Notes: generated by a model from the letters alone, not told the origin. A stretch of 64,000 nucleotides of DNA from Shinisaurus crocodilurus (GCA_021292165.1 CM037885.1:5513042-5577041), one strand, 5' to 3'. Shown: positions 34,001 to 41,569, numbered from the stretch's first letter. Made by a program: numbers and translations.

Positions 34001-35197
34001 CTATGTGCACCAGTTGCATGGAGGGTGCCGTTGCACTCATGTCTTGTTTGTGGGTTTCCCACAGGCAGCTGGCCGGCTGCTGTGTGAACAGAATGCTGGA
34101 TGAGATGGACCCTTGGTCTGATCCAGCAGGGCTCTTCTTAAGTTCTTATGCCGTTGATTCCAAGCTGCTGCTCTGCTTAGCTGTCACCGTCTATCCTATC
34201 TTAGTAATTTATGGCATATTCATAGCCTTGAAATAAATAAAAAAAGAGCCAATTCCCATCTTGTCTGGTGCCCTCCAGATATGTTGGACTACCACTTCCA
34301 GATTATCGGAATTGTAGTCCAACACATCTGGAGGGCACCAGGCTGGGGAAAGCTGATATAAGGGCTCATATACACAAAATCACTGTTTGAACTTAGTGGT
34401 GAAAGCAAACAATGAAACGGTTGACAAAGGGGCTGCCCTTTAATGGAGTTGCCTTCAACCTGTCTCATGTTTGAGCCTGCCCAGCCAGTTGCCCTTTTGT
34501 GAATGAGATCAGGGTGTGAGACCAGAAGATCATCATTCCTATGGTCATCTTGCCTGCAATATATTCTGTGGCCAGACTCAAATCTAGAATTGAGACATTT
34601 TCTGGAGGCAGAAGATCAAAATGGCAGCCTTGTGGTGTAAAATAAATCAACAGCCCGCTGCTATTTTTACCACACCTCTCACGTCAGCCACCTGGGGTGG
34701 GCTGCCTCGCCCAGCCTAATGGTTAGCCATAGTTCTGATCCAGGTACATCAACATCCACCTGAACGGCCTTGTTGTTGGTCCAATCCTACTGTTTATCAC
34801 GAGAGTAACTGCTTGCTCCCCCTCTCTTCAGAACATCCTCTATGTCTCCTTGCACGAACCCTTCAGCAACCAGAAGACCATCTCTGTCCCCACTGACATG
34901 ACGACAGCATCCGTGTGTGCCGTGTGTGCAGAGAAGTACGGCGTTTCCAGTTGGGAGGCCTACGGCCTCTTCATGGTGTTGGGTGACTCCGCCCAACTCT
35001 TGGCTGGGGACAGCTGTCCTCAAAGGCTCCGCTCGGATATCCTCCAATCCAAAGGGCCCCCCGTGAGTTTTGTTTACAAGCCCAAGGAGGGAGTTTCGCC
35101 TTCCACCAGTTCCCCTCCTCTTCTGAACCCCAACAGCATGACCGAGGCCCAAGAATCCCTGGGAAGTGTGCATACAGGACAATTGGCAGCAGATTGA
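11459..35197 (+). CDS. RINL: RINL-like Ras and Rab interactor (complete, 11 coding exons)
   Basis: Predicted guanine nucleotide exchange factor for Rab5-family GTPases acting on early endosomes. The coding exons are 11459-11520, 12818-12965, 16314-16425, 21049-21121, 21655-21743, 22563-22910, 24442-25092, 29936-30250, 32021-32149, 32734-32909 and 34832-35197. Together they give 2469 nt (822 residues plus TGA) with every junction in phase. Domains in order: SH2 about residues 40-160, a Ser/Pro-rich linker to about 380, RIN homology about 420-600, VPS9 about 600-700 and a Ras-association-like region about 702-790. VPS9 keeps the exchange-critical Asp (GADDFLP, D605) and Tyr (GEGGYYLT, Y645/Y646). 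The start is supported by an in-frame TGA two codons upstream. RIN1 has the same architecture; I prefer RINL because SIRT2 lies immediately upstream on the same strand, as in human 19q13.2. The gene family is certain and the paralogue likely. Confidence 0.9.
11568..11809 (+). repeat. MIR-like SINE
   Basis: A full copy with head 'ggctgtgtggtatagtggtt' and A-rich 3' tail, 48 bases into the first RINL coding-region intron. Confidence 0.75.
11905..12160 (+). repeat. Diverged CR1 3' UTR fragment
   Basis: 'tatcaatggctattagccac', 'cgggtgggcttcccctgagg' and 'ctggatcagatggtcccttg' match the CR1-type 3' UTR at 10200-10440 with many changes. Confidence 0.5.
12432..12720 (-). repeat. hAT-like repeat, family D
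   Basis: Inverted copy of the 10985-11340 family: 'ggacctctttcagcctgaga', 'ccacattccagtggcaaaag' and 'ttaggagaggaatctcaccc'. Confidence 0.5.
12818..12965 (+). CDS. RINL: RINL coding exon 2 (start of SH2)
   Basis: The acceptor ttcgtacag ends at 12817 and the donor gtaaaa starts at 12966. It encodes residues 21-70, including [17 protein letters not shown], which aligns with the conserved LLDRLLLTRPVWLQL-type opening of RIN-family SH2 domains, and ends in phase 0. Confidence 0.9.
13109..13233. repeat. Palindromic MITE, family B
   Basis: The arms 'ctccagaagtgttggactac' and 'gtagtccaacatatctggag' are near reverse complements around a central gctggctgggc. The full element is present. Confidence 0.7.
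13894..14158 (+). repeat. MIR-like SINE
   Basis: A full copy: 'gagagccagtgtagcgtaag' head, 'cctcacagggttgttgtgag' core, aataaataaa tail. It carries a small internal duplication of gactgggact. Confidence 0.75.
14176..14307. mobile_element. Palindromic hAT MITE, family A (copy 1)
   Basis: The element starts CAGTGTTCTCCAACCTTG and ends in the reverse complement GGTTGGAGAACACTG. Flanks are ctctatcc (14168-14175) and ctctatct (14308-14315), an 8-bp target duplication with one mismatch. The arms meet around agctacgctggct. Confidence 0.85.
15116..15482 (+). mobile_element. hAT-type non-autonomous element, family F
   Basis: Starts CAGGGCTGGCGTCACAAG and ends GGAGCCAGCATTG, flanked by a perfect 8-bp duplication cctggggt (15108-15115 and 15483-15490). 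The internal agcagaagcagaagc and caagcaagc repeats are family hallmarks. It lies inside a RINL intron. Confidence 0.8.
15518..15743 (-). repeat. MIR-like SINE
   Basis: Inverted full copy, from tttatttattatatttata to 'ctacgccacactggc'. Confidence 0.75.
16314..16425 (+). CDS. RINL: RINL coding exon 3 (SH2 phosphotyrosine-pocket strand)
   Basis: The acceptor gggaccag ends at 16313 and the donor gtgagc starts at 16426. It encodes residues 71-107 beginning [19 protein letters not shown]. The FLVR-type strand reads FIV-A-R, so the arginine is displaced by one position (see findings). Confidence 0.9.
16426..16851. other. RINL intron, no gene
   Basis: Intronic sequence with T-rich runs and one partial ZNF143-like motif (ttacaactcccagaatc at about 16761). 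Nothing else recognised. Confidence 0.4.
16852..17265 (-). mobile_element. LINE 3' end fragment (second copy)
   Basis: About 90% similar by eye to 5908-6384, including the minus-strand C-terminal frame with the CPHCGK-type tail, here broken by frameshifts. No inverted 5' segment is attached. Confidence 0.7.
17321..17520 (+). repeat. tRNA-derived SINE
   Basis: The head has 'gctgtagctcagcgtgagag' and a B-box 'ggttcggtccccggcagc'. The body ends 'cagtataaggccgcttcctg'. Confidence 0.75.
17721..17833. repeat. Palindromic MITE, family B
   Basis: Arms 'ccctccagatgtgttggact' and 'agtccagcacatctggaggg' flank a short loop. Ends are cagccttccgcaacctgg and ccaggttggggaaggct. Confidence 0.75.
17990..18135 (+). 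repeat. tRNA-derived SINE, partial
   Basis: Body only: 'cttggcatctccagttaggc' to 'ccgtataagcagcttcctat'. Confidence 0.55.
18140..19978. other. RINL intron, no gene recognised
   Basis: Large intronic stretch with C-rich and G-rich runs and a tttattta repeat near 19900. No convincing exon or classified repeat was found. Confidence 0.4.
19979..20111. repeat. Palindromic MITE, family B, with a long C run
   Basis: The ends 'agccttccccaacccgggcc' and 'gtgggagaaggct' bracket a diverged copy. A poly(C) run at about 20081-20097 has replaced part of the right arm. Confidence 0.65.
20283..20400 (-). repeat. tRNA-derived SINE, inverted fragment
   Basis: 'gaacataagaagctgcctta' followed by 'ctgagtcagaccattggtcc' is the reverse complement of the SINE 3' part at 17400-17515. 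Confidence 0.6.
20401..21048. other. RINL intron, no gene recognised
   Basis: Unclassified intronic sequence leading to the acceptor at 21048. Confidence 0.4.
21049..21121 (+). CDS. RINL: RINL coding exon 4 (SH2)
   Basis: The acceptor tttcccacag ends at 21048 and the donor gtgagt starts at 21122. It encodes residues 108-131, [20 protein letters not shown] then IVS, matching the YLEGS..F.D...LI segment of RIN SH2 domains, and ends in phase 2. Confidence 0.92.
21655..21743 (+). CDS. RINL: RINL coding exon 5 (end of SH2)
   Basis: The acceptor tcttccag ends at 21654 and the donor gtgagtaag starts at 21744. It encodes [20 protein letters not shown] and [10 protein letters not shown], matching the RDILLLPLQLP..I and LEAISHLGI segments of RIN1, and ends in phase 1. 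Confidence 0.92.
21781..22026 (-). repeat. MIR-like SINE
   Basis: Inverted full copy, from 'gtttgtttgtttatttattt' to 'accactgcaccacactggc'. Confidence 0.75.
22058..22098. repeat. (TG)n microsatellite
   Basis: About 18 TG units followed by cgcgcgtgtgcg. Confidence 0.85.
22563..22910 (+). CDS. RINL: RINL coding exon 6 (linker after SH2)
   Basis: The acceptor cattggcag ends at 22562 and the donor gttagc starts at 22911. It encodes residues 162-277, opening KFWTMPLTP (compare EFWSSSLN in RIN1) and containing [12 protein letters not shown], equivalent to ALCFFNPLF in RIN1, then an acidic Ser-rich tail. Confidence 0.92.
23086..23220. mobile_element. Palindromic hAT MITE, family A (copy 2)
   Basis: A near-perfect palindrome from CAGTGTTCCCCAACCTTG to GGTTGGAGAGCCCTG. 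Flanks are ctctagtt and ctctagct (8 bp, one mismatch). Confidence 0.88.
23229..24100. other. RINL intron, no gene recognised
   Basis: Unclassified; no splice-competent open frame seen. Confidence 0.4.
24105..24256 (+). repeat. CR1 3' UTR fragment
   Basis: 'gaggcagtatgcctatgtac', 'aacatgggcaggagggtgct' and 'cactgtgtgaacagaatgct' are shared with the other CR1 copies. Confidence 0.7.
24442..25092 (+). CDS. RINL: RINL coding exon 7 (Ser/Pro linker and start of RIN homology)
   Basis: The acceptor caacccccag ends at 24441 and the donor gtatgg starts at 25093. It encodes residues 278-494. A Ser-rich stretch ([19 protein letters not shown]) precedes a region aligning with the RIN-homology segment: [40 protein letters not shown], then [10 protein letters not shown]. 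It is clearly more GC-rich than the surrounding introns. Confidence 0.93.
25159..25410. repeat. About 46-bp minisatellite with RFX X-box-like palindromes
   Basis: GTTGCCAGGCAAC at 25159, GTTGCTAGGCAAC at 25250 and 25296, and a one-base variant at 25387. The spacing of 91, 46 and 91 bases implies a repeat unit of about 46 bp in which some units have lost the palindrome. It lies in the intron after exon 7. Confidence 0.8.
25411..27305. other. RINL intron, no gene recognised
   Basis: Unclassified intronic sequence. The part around 26280-26390 ('gcagccattttgtggtggtg', 'aaaggttgcctacccctgc') looks like a hAT/Charlie-type fragment. Confidence 0.4.
27311..27433 (+). repeat. 5S rRNA-derived SINE, 5' truncated
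   Basis: Begins within the 5S part ('ttacttggatgggagacc') and ends with 'ggctccttccaactctatga'. Confidence 0.75.
27498..28395 (-). mobile_element. 5'-truncated L1 LINE insertion with 16-bp target duplication
   Basis: The minus strand reads the C-terminal end of an L1-type ORF2: [19 protein letters not shown], then a long run to 27691, and upstream of it [20 protein letters not shown] in another frame. On the minus strand it ends in a poly(A)-like tail (ttttttt with c interruptions at 27498). The perfect duplication ttctgataggattttc flanks it at 27482-27497 and 28396-28411. Confidence 0.88.
28412..29405. other. RINL intron, no gene recognised
   Basis: A-rich unclassified repeat-like sequence at 28600-28860 (many aaatgcat and aaaacgcat words). 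Around 29130-29250 a fragment with 'tgtggccctccagattatg' resembles the family B relatives. Confidence 0.4.
29407..29480 (+). repeat. tRNA-derived SINE fragment
   Basis: 'cagaaggccccagcttcaat' with a B-box-like ttcaatcccc. It is cut off by the hAT element at 29482. Confidence 0.5.
29482..29864 (+). mobile_element. hAT-type non-autonomous element, family F
   Basis: Starts CAGGGCTGGCATCAAGGG and ends GGTGCCGGCAGTG, flanked by a perfect 8-bp duplication atccaaat (29474-29481 and 29865-29872). It ends only 71 bases before RINL exon 8. Confidence 0.85.
29936..30250 (+). CDS. RINL: RINL coding exon 8 (RIN homology)
   Basis: The acceptor cattteccttag-type tract ends at 29935 and the donor gtacgg starts at 30251. 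It encodes residues 495-599: [20 protein letters not shown], then [29 protein letters not shown] and [12 protein letters not shown], matching the VLKPLR...L.A.GSLGRL and YSP...LL.ACKLLY signatures of the RIN family. Confidence 0.95.
30298..30700 (-). repeat. hAT-like repeat, family D
   Basis: Inverted copy: 'gcagggtgttgaacctcttt' and 'gccttccagtggagcattgg', with the later part 'ccttaggagaggcatttcga'. Confidence 0.5.
31092..31213. repeat. Palindromic MITE, family B
   Basis: Arms 'gccctccagatgtgttggac' and 'gtccaacacatctggagggc' are exact reverse complements. The outer ends cagccttctccacagcctgg and ccaggttgtggaaggctg are nearly so. Confidence 0.8.
31214..32020. other. RINL intron, no gene recognised
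   Basis: Unclassified intronic sequence up to the acceptor at 32020. Confidence 0.4.
32021..32149 (+). CDS. RINL: RINL coding exon 9 (VPS9 core)
   Basis: The acceptor tcttcggaag ends at 32020 and the donor gtagta starts at 32150. It encodes residues 600-642: [20 protein letters not shown], then [18 protein letters not shown]. The Asp of the ADDFLP motif is the conserved exchange residue of VPS9 domains. Confidence 0.95.
32734..32909 (+). CDS. RINL: RINL coding exon 10 (VPS9 end)
   Basis: The acceptor atgccatag ends at 32733 and the donor gtaaat starts at 32910. It encodes residues 643-701 beginning [21 protein letters not shown] His-rich patch (HPHHHH) lies near its end. It ends in phase 0. 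Confidence 0.95.
33075..33211. repeat. Palindromic MITE, family B (diverged)
   Basis: 'cagcctcccccaacctggtg' on the left and 'caccaggttggggaaggctg' on the right; the central part has diverged. Confidence 0.7.
33536..33720 (-). repeat. tRNA-derived SINE
   Basis: Inverted copy: 'aggaagccgccttatactga' at its left and 'gccagggattgaaactgggg' (B-box complement) at its right. Confidence 0.7.
33885..34143 (+). repeat. CR1 3' UTR fragment
   Basis: 'ggagggctttgaaagggggt', 'ctatatgctacctccagtat' and 'cccttggtctgatccagcag'. A roughly 38-bp block just upstream (about 33835-33873) is shared with the CR1 copy at 35.4 kb. Confidence 0.7.
34262..34356. repeat. Palindromic MITE, family B (shortened)
   Basis: 'ggtgccctccagatatgttg' and 'caacacatctggagggcacc' arms; both outer ends are partly lost. 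Confidence 0.65.
34832..35197 (+). CDS. RINL: RINL terminal coding exon (Ras-association-like region)
   Basis: The acceptor ctctcttcag ends at 34831 and the stop TGA is at 35195-35197. It encodes residues 702-822: [20 protein letters not shown], then [20 protein letters not shown], then VSFVYKPK. The pattern matches the RA region of RIN1 (LLRVAYQDP..., TFGLFLY). A Ser/Pro-rich tail follows. Confidence 0.93.
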   Translation, partial: NILYVSLHEPFSNQKTISVPTDMTTASVCAVCAEKYGVSSWEAYGLFMVLGDSAQLLAGDSCPQRLRSDILQSKGPPVSFVYKPKEGVSPSTSSPPLLNPNSMTEAQESLGSVHTGQLAAD

Positions 35198-35309
35198 ATA
35201 TGGTCTCAGAACTTTCCAGAAACTTTTTTTTTAATCTTCTTGAGGGCTGCCCAAAATTCTAGGCTTCTGGCCTGGCAGAAATTTTAGAAAAAGCTGAAGG
35301 ACACTGGGG

Positions 35310-35315
35310 AATAAA
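35310..35315 (+). terminator. RINL polyadenylation signal
   Basis: AATAAA 112 bases after the stop codon, immediately before a CR1 insertion that begins at about 35338. Confidence 0.7.
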
Positions 35316-35337
35316 ATCTCAGCCAGGAAGAATCTTG

Positions 35338-35985
35338 AACAGAAGATGCAGAAAAGGGCAACTAAAATGATCAAGGGGCTGGAGCAACTCCCCTATGAGG
35401 AAAGGTTACAATGTCTAGGACCTGGCAAGCCTCTTTGGAAAAGTGGAAAGGGCAAGTCAGTACCGTTTAGCTTAAAAAAAAAGACGAGTAAGGGGGAACA
35501 TGATAGAGGTGTGCAAAATTATGCATGGTGTGGAGAAAGTGAATAGGGAGACATTTCCCCCCCTCTCTCATAATACTAGCACCCAAAGGGGTCAGTTATC
35601 CCATGAAACTAATGGGTGGGAGATTAAGGACAGAAAAGGAAGGACTTCTTCACACAGCGCCTAGTTAACCTATGGAATTCACTTCTACAAAATGTAGTGA
35701 TGGCCACCAATTTGGAGGGCTTTAAAAGGGGATTGGACAAATTAATGGAGGAGAAGGCTATCGATGGCTACTAGTCCTGATGGCTCTATGCTACCTCCAG
35801 GATCAGAGGCAGTATGCCTATGTACTCCAGTTGTTGGGGAACATGGGTGGGAGGGTGCTGTTGCACTCATGTCCTACTTGTGGGCTTCCCGTAGGCAGCT
35901 GGTTGGCCACTGTGTGAACAGAATGCAGGATGAGGTACTATGTCTTTGGTCTGATTTAGCACAGCTCTTCTTGTGTTTTTATGTT
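35338..35985 (+). mobile_element. CR1 LINE 3' end (ORF2 C-terminus remnant plus 3' UTR)
   Basis: Opens QKRATKMIKGLEQLPYEERL, a classic CR1 ORF2 C-terminal motif, then a 3' UTR with 'atggccaccaatttggaggg'. An approximately 38-bp foreign block interrupts the motif at about 35423-35460. Confidence 0.85.
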
Positions 35986-36214
35986 ACGATCTCAGTCGAC
36001 AGTACCAGCAGCAGAGTGGTCCTCCTTCACCCTGGAAGGTGTAAGAAAGCAGGAGCTGTGTAACGTTTGGCCTACTGGTGTTGCCTCTCCAAGAGTTCTC
36101 TGTCACTTAGATCAGGGCTAAGCCGGCCAGGGTTGGCAGAGTGCAATTTTTTCTTCCTAGAACCCCTGTGGCCCACCAACGTGGAAATAAGGCCACTTCC
36201 TATGTTCAACATTG

Positions 36215-36430
36215 GGGAGGGAAGAAACCACAGCCCAGTGGTAGAGCATCTGCTTTGCATTTAGAAGGTCCCAGGTCCAGCCCCTGGCATCTCCAGTTTA
36301 AAGGAGGGTATGAGAAAGACCCTCCTTTGCCTGAGCCCCTAGAGAGCTGTCGCCACTCAGAGTAGACCACATTGGGCACACAGATGGACAAATAGGCCGA
36401 CCTGGTTTATATAAAGCAGCTCTCTCTGTG
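36215..36430 (+). repeat. tRNA-derived SINE
   Basis: 'cacagcccagtggtagagca' and B-box-like 'ggtccagcccctggcatct', ending 'ttatataaagcagctctctc'. Confidence 0.65.
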
Positions 36431-37483
36431 AACGAGTGCCCACTCACGGTCTCTCTCTTAAGAGCTGGAGCCTAACTAGTTGGTGTCCTTGCTTAAGAAC
36501 CTATGAATTACCTTGCTGGTTCACAGCAAGGTCCATTTGAATCCAGAACTGCATCTCTCACAGTGGTCAGCTGGGCATCTCTCAGAACAGGCCCAGTGTC
36601 AACCCGTGGCAGGATCTGGCAAATGCCAGGGGCCCAGCAGGGCTGGTTTAAACCATTCAAGAACCCGAGGCTGGTATTTGCTCCCTCTGTTCCAGGCTGC
36701 TAAGCCCCTAGTTGAGGGCATCCTTCACACATGATCCTCCTCCCTTCTCTCTTACTCAGGTCCACAGTTATCCCTTCTGTCTAGTGAGTGCAGGATTTCC
36801 TGTCTGGTGCATCTCCTGAGAACCTCCCCCCTCCCCCTTTCTCTGAGCAAGTTTCTAGCCTTGAAAGGTTTCAAAGCTAAGCCTGCTGGTGCGTTTGAAA
36901 TTGCACAAACCCGATAAACTGAAGTCCTGCTTCACCTCCCGCTGCTCTCCCCCGCCACCCTATTGCAGCTACCGAATAAATTATGTACAATCTAAATGGA
37001 TATGTCAAATGTACTGCAACATAATTTCCGCGTGTCGTCTTGCTTTTCCTGGTTCAATATGTGGTATTCTCCCCCACCCCCAAAAGGGGATATAACCCAT
37101 GACTTTACCTGGTCACACTACCTTGAGCAAGGACGACTGTGGGTTGGGCACTTTGTGGTTACTTAGCAAACTCGAGGGGTGCAAATCCTCCAGTTCCTGG
37201 TTAACACACTTCATCACATGGCTGCAGGCCAGGCTGGGAGGAAGCGGCAGCAAGCAAGTGGTTTGGTGGATCCCTTTTTATCTGTGCATGCACAGACCAT
37301 GCTATAGTACTCCTGCTCCTCGCCTTCTCAGTCTCTTCTGATGGTATTGGGTGCGCATAAAACCTTTGCTAAAACTCTGCCCAAACTTCCAGGGTTCCCA
37401 TTTTAAATTTCAGAAGTAGACTCTTGGGTGTGTAATTTTACCCTGAGAATCTTTTGGAATTGTTGGTGTTCCTTAATTATTTT
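36431..37483. other. No gene recognised
   Basis: Intergenic sequence downstream of RINL; no exon, HNRNPL-like frame or clear repeat found. Confidence 0.4.
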
Positions 37484-38290
37484 GATTTATCATTATTTAG
37501 TTATTTATTACATTTCTATGCCGCCCAGTAGCCAAAGCTCTCTGGGCAGTTCACAACATTTAAAACCATAAAATACAACATAAAATACACTATAAAAGTT
37601 TAAAACAACAGTATAAAATAGAAGTAAAAGCCAAAGTAAAACCTAACAGCAGTACAAAGTTTTAAAATACTGTAAAGGATTTAAAACAACAGAGACTGAA
37701 AGACTAAAATGCCTGGGAAAATAGGAAGGTCTTCACCTGGCGCAGGAAAGAGCACAACGTAGGCGCCAGGCAAGCCTCTCTGGGAAGTTCATTCCACAAC
37801 TGGGGTGCCACAGCAGAAAAGGCCCTCTTCTTAGTAGCCACCCACCTCACTTCCTTTGGCAGGGGCTCCTGGAGAAGGACCCCTGAGGATAATCTTCAGG
37901 TCTGGACAGCTATACAGTAATACCTTGGATTGCAAGCATAATTCATTCCGGAACCGTGCTTGTAATCCAAAACACTCTTCTATCAAAGCGAGTCTCTGGC
38001 GGGCGTGAGTGGGGCCGAGTTCGGCCCGCTCGAGGCGAGCGGTTATATCCCTACGACTTGTATTGCAAGACGTCGCTTGTTTATCAAGTCAAAATTTATT
38101 TTTAAAAATTGCTTGTCTTGCAAAACGCTCTCAGACCAAGTTACTTGCAATTCAAGGTATTACTGTATATGGGAGGAGACAGTCCTCCAGGTAACCTGGC
38201 CCCAAGCCATTTAGGGCTTTGAATATTCATACCAGCACTTTGAATCAGGCCTGAAAATGGACTGGCAGACAGTGCAGATGGGAAAGTACT
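37484..38290 (-). repeat. CR1-like LINE 3' end interrupted by a pogo MITE
   Basis: 'ctatgccgcccagtagccaa' and 'ggaaggtcttcacctggcgc' on the left, with 'ccatttagggctttgaatat' on the right, form one LINE 3' portion split by 37915-38165. Confidence 0.6.
37915..38165. mobile_element. Tc1/pogo-type MITE with TA duplication (second copy)
   Basis: Same TIRs as 2818-3066 (CAGTAATACCTTGG / CAAGGTATTACTG), 251 bp, flanked by TA. Confidence 0.8.
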
Positions 38291-38328
38291 GGAATTATTT
38301 TCGTCCTGAATCAGAAATCTCCTAGGCC

Positions 38329-38466
38329 AGCCTTCCCCAACCTGGTGCCCTCCCAGATGTGTTGGACTACAACTCCCATATGGCCATCTATGAATCTATG
38401 TAGGCTGGGAATTATGGGAGTTGCAGTGCAACACATCTGGGACATGGCAGGTATGGGGAAGGCTGG
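38329..38466. repeat. Palindromic MITE, family B
   Basis: 'cagccttccccaacctggtg' at the left and 'ggcaggtatggggaaggctg' at the right, with a partly diverged centre. Confidence 0.7.
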
Positions 38467-38508
38467 CCTAGGCTGTCAAATATGGCCACTGCATGCACAG
38501 GACAGGAA

Positions 38509-38670
38509 CCTGTGGCTTACGCTGGCTCAGCTTGTCTGAGTGTGGAAAGCTAAGCAGGGTCAGGCCTGGTTATTACTTGGATGGGAGACCCCTCCTCTAG
38601 TTTCCTGCATTGAGCAGGGGGTTGGACTCGATAGCCTTGTAGGCTCCTTCCAATTCTATGATCTATGAAA
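38509..38670 (+). repeat. 5S rRNA-derived SINE
   Basis: 'gtggaaagctaagcagggtc', 'ttacttggatgggagacc' and tail 'aggctccttccaattctatg'. Confidence 0.85.
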
Positions 38671-38679
38671 CCACCACCG

Positions 38680-41240
38680 CCGACATGGCTCCCAATCTGC
38701 TTGTGATGCAGAAGGCCAGAACAGGAGGAGAGAGTCGGATGGCAACACAGGAGCAGGTGGGCATTGGTCTGATTTCTTTTTCTTCCCAGCGTTATTGTGG
38801 TGTGTATTTTTGTGAACCGCCCAGAGAGCTTCAGCTATTGGGCTGTATAGAAACGAAATGAAATATTATAATGATATATCAGCTTTGCTGAAGAGAGGAT
38901 CGTGGGGAGGGAAGCAGCCGGAGAAACGCAGGTAGAGAGGCTGCCCTAGTTGTAAATCTGGGAGCAGCATGGTTGGAAGCAGGAGGAGACGGAGGGGGGA
39001 GGAGCAACAGCTATATCCATCCACCCTGACTTTAAGGGCCGGGCAATTGTCGGGGGCCATACCCCGCACCCTGTCGAATCACCATAGCGGTGGCAACCAA
39101 AATTGCAGCGATTTCACAGGGAAGCGAAGCATGTGGGGAGGGCGTGCCTTCTTGCTCCCAAGCAGAATTGGGCCTTCCAGGAGCTCAATTCTGCTTGCAG
39201 ACAAGGCACGGGCTCCCTGAACGCCTTGTTTCTCTGCAAAACTCACTCTGATTATTTTTTTAATCATAACATCTTATTTTATTTTGCAATTTATATATAT
39301 AGGCAGCAAAAAGATGAGGATACATAACAATAACAAGATCACTGAAGAGGCAAAGAAATTTGCCGGTTATCATTCTCAGTCCACCACCAATATGTCTGTG
39401 GAACACTGATAATGAAACAGCAGCCCACGTAAGAGCTCTCTCTCCAATGAAAGAATGAAAATACAAGTTATACAGCATAGTGTGTGTGTATCCGTCAGGA
39501 AAAAATACAGGCAACCGTGCTAGGTTGGATTTTGATCACTGGTGGCCCGTGTTTGGTGGTGGCAAGCAGGGGAGCACAGCAGGGGCCGCCTGCGGCCTCC
39601 GGGCCATGTGCTGCTCACCCCTATCTTACCTTTCTCCTGTCGTGATTTTTTTTTTTTAATCTATGCAACTAACTGGCAAGTCCCATATCCGTCCAGCAGG
39701 GGGCAGCATCTATCCTCCCATAGTCCCATTGCAGGAGCTCAGCGCCGTAATTTCCCCCTAAATTGACCTGCCAAGACTAGGTGCTGTGAAAAAGGGCACT
39801 AGTTCTCAATCCAAGGTGTGCATATACTAGCTCTGGTCCTGAACTAGTTTTCCTGTAGGGACACTGCGAGAGGTGGTGAGCCAAGAGCCTTAACCCCTCC
39901 CCTCCCCCCAGAAGTGGCCTTCCCACAGATGTCTGTTCCCCCCACACTTTTTGATGCCAGGCTGGCAACTGGGGGAGTGGGGCAGGACTTGCTTTTCAGG
40001 GAGGGGGGGGCAGCTTTGGCCCAGGTTCCTCCCTGCTGCTGGCCTCCTAAATTACAGCTGATGCTCAACGGGCCAGAGAGGGAGTGAAGGCCAAGAGGAC
40101 TGGAGGAGGCGAAATTGGAGAAAAGGCCAGGAAGGTGCGCCTGTGTGGGTGACTTGTGGCTTCTGTTAAGACACAGATCTCAAGGAGAGGGGCTGCGGGA
40201 GCCAGCTCACCCGACGTTAAGAGTGTTGCTACAGATTTCATCCAACGCAGGTTGGGGCTGTTGTTAACCGATGTTGAGATGGTTTGCTGGGGCCAGGCGG
40301 TGGCACTCTGGGGTCCTTTGGTGGCCCCAAAGATTGGGACAGACAGACACACACATGCGCGCACACTGCAGGAAGCTCACCGTTGTTACTGGGTTAGTGG
40401 GCCCTGCTTCTACTAGCCAGGGAGGGGGAGTGTCAGACGCCCCCCCCCTCTCCCCTGGAACCGACTCCGCACCTGCCTTTTCAGAAGGAGAGGTCCTGAG
40501 TTCAGTTTCTTACTCATAACCTGCACAGGTGTGTTCCCTTGAGCCAGGGCAGGGAGAAGATATGATGGTAATTTAGAGTGGGAAACACCCCCCCCCTCTC
40601 TCCTGCACCTTCCAAGAAACTGTTTCCCAGCGTTGATCCTCCAACCAGCAGATTCCTGTACAGGCAGGCCTGTGGTGGAGCGCCTCTCGAACCAACGCCC
40701 CTGTGTTGCAACAGCCCCCCCACACACACACACAGGCCTTCCTTCTGTGTTTCACACTGCTAACCACAAACAGGTGTAAACGCCCAGGGGAAGGGAGGGG
40801 GGAGGATTTCCTCTCCTGCCTCTTCTTTTGTCTCCCCACCCAGCCAGGTCCCAGAAACTCCCTGCCACGTGGAATGTCTTCCATTGCGCCAAGTGGGAGA
40901 TGGGAAACAACTTACACGGGGGTGGGGGGTGGAAATGGGTTTCAGCTCAACTGTTGCAAATGCGAGTTCAGGTTGCAGGATTTCATCAGGTTCCACGATG
41001 GAAGGCGGCAGCTGGAGGCCCCTGGGCCAAATCAGACCAACCAAGGGGCAAACGAGGGCTGTAGAGTCAGTGGCATCTGTGGCCACAGGACTTGTGGGCT
41101 GGCCACGGTGGGAGGAAGAGTTGTTGGGGGGGCTTGGCCCTCCATCCCTGCCTCTATTTTTAAAGCAGCCCTCCAGTTGCTATCTCAGGCAGTCGATAAA
41201 TCAGTGCAGGCTTTAGTTCAGGGGAGCAGAACCTCAAGCC
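38680..41240. other. No gene recognised
   Basis: Intergenic. It includes a (CA)n-rich patch at 40719 and G/C-rich runs at 39990-40010 and 40440. A fragment at about 38805-38870 ('gtgaaccgcccagagagctt') is a LINE tail. Confidence 0.4.
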
Positions 41241-41244
41241 CAGG

Positions 41245-41569
41245 CAGGGCTGGCATCAAGGGTAGGCATGGTCGGGCACTTGTCAAGAGCCCCCCCCCGG
41301 CAGGGGCCCACTGACGAGAGCCCCCTGGACTTGCTCCTCCTCTTCACCCCTGCCACCTGCTCGTTCACCTGCCTCTCTGGCCCAGACCTTGATGGTGGTG
41401 AGATGGATCTGTCTGTCCGGCAAGCAAGCGAGAGGTAGCCACGATGAGAAAGAGGATGAGGAGCACAAGCAGCAAATGACAATGGCGGGGAGAAGGTGGA
41501 CTCACTGAGGGAGGGGCCCCACGGAGGGTGTCTCGCTCAAGGGCCTTCAGAAACCTGGAGCTGGCACTG
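41245..41569 (+). mobile_element. hAT-type non-autonomous element, family F
   Basis: Starts CAGGGCTGGCATCAAGGG and ends GGAGCTGGCACTG. No convincing target duplication, so the flanks have changed since insertion. Confidence 0.7.

Noticed and set aside
11459..35197. RIN1 as the identity of the VPS9 gene
   Set aside because: The domain order fits RIN1 equally well, but SIRT2 lies immediately upstream in the same orientation, as with RINL in human. Kept as the alternative; a phylogeny would decide.
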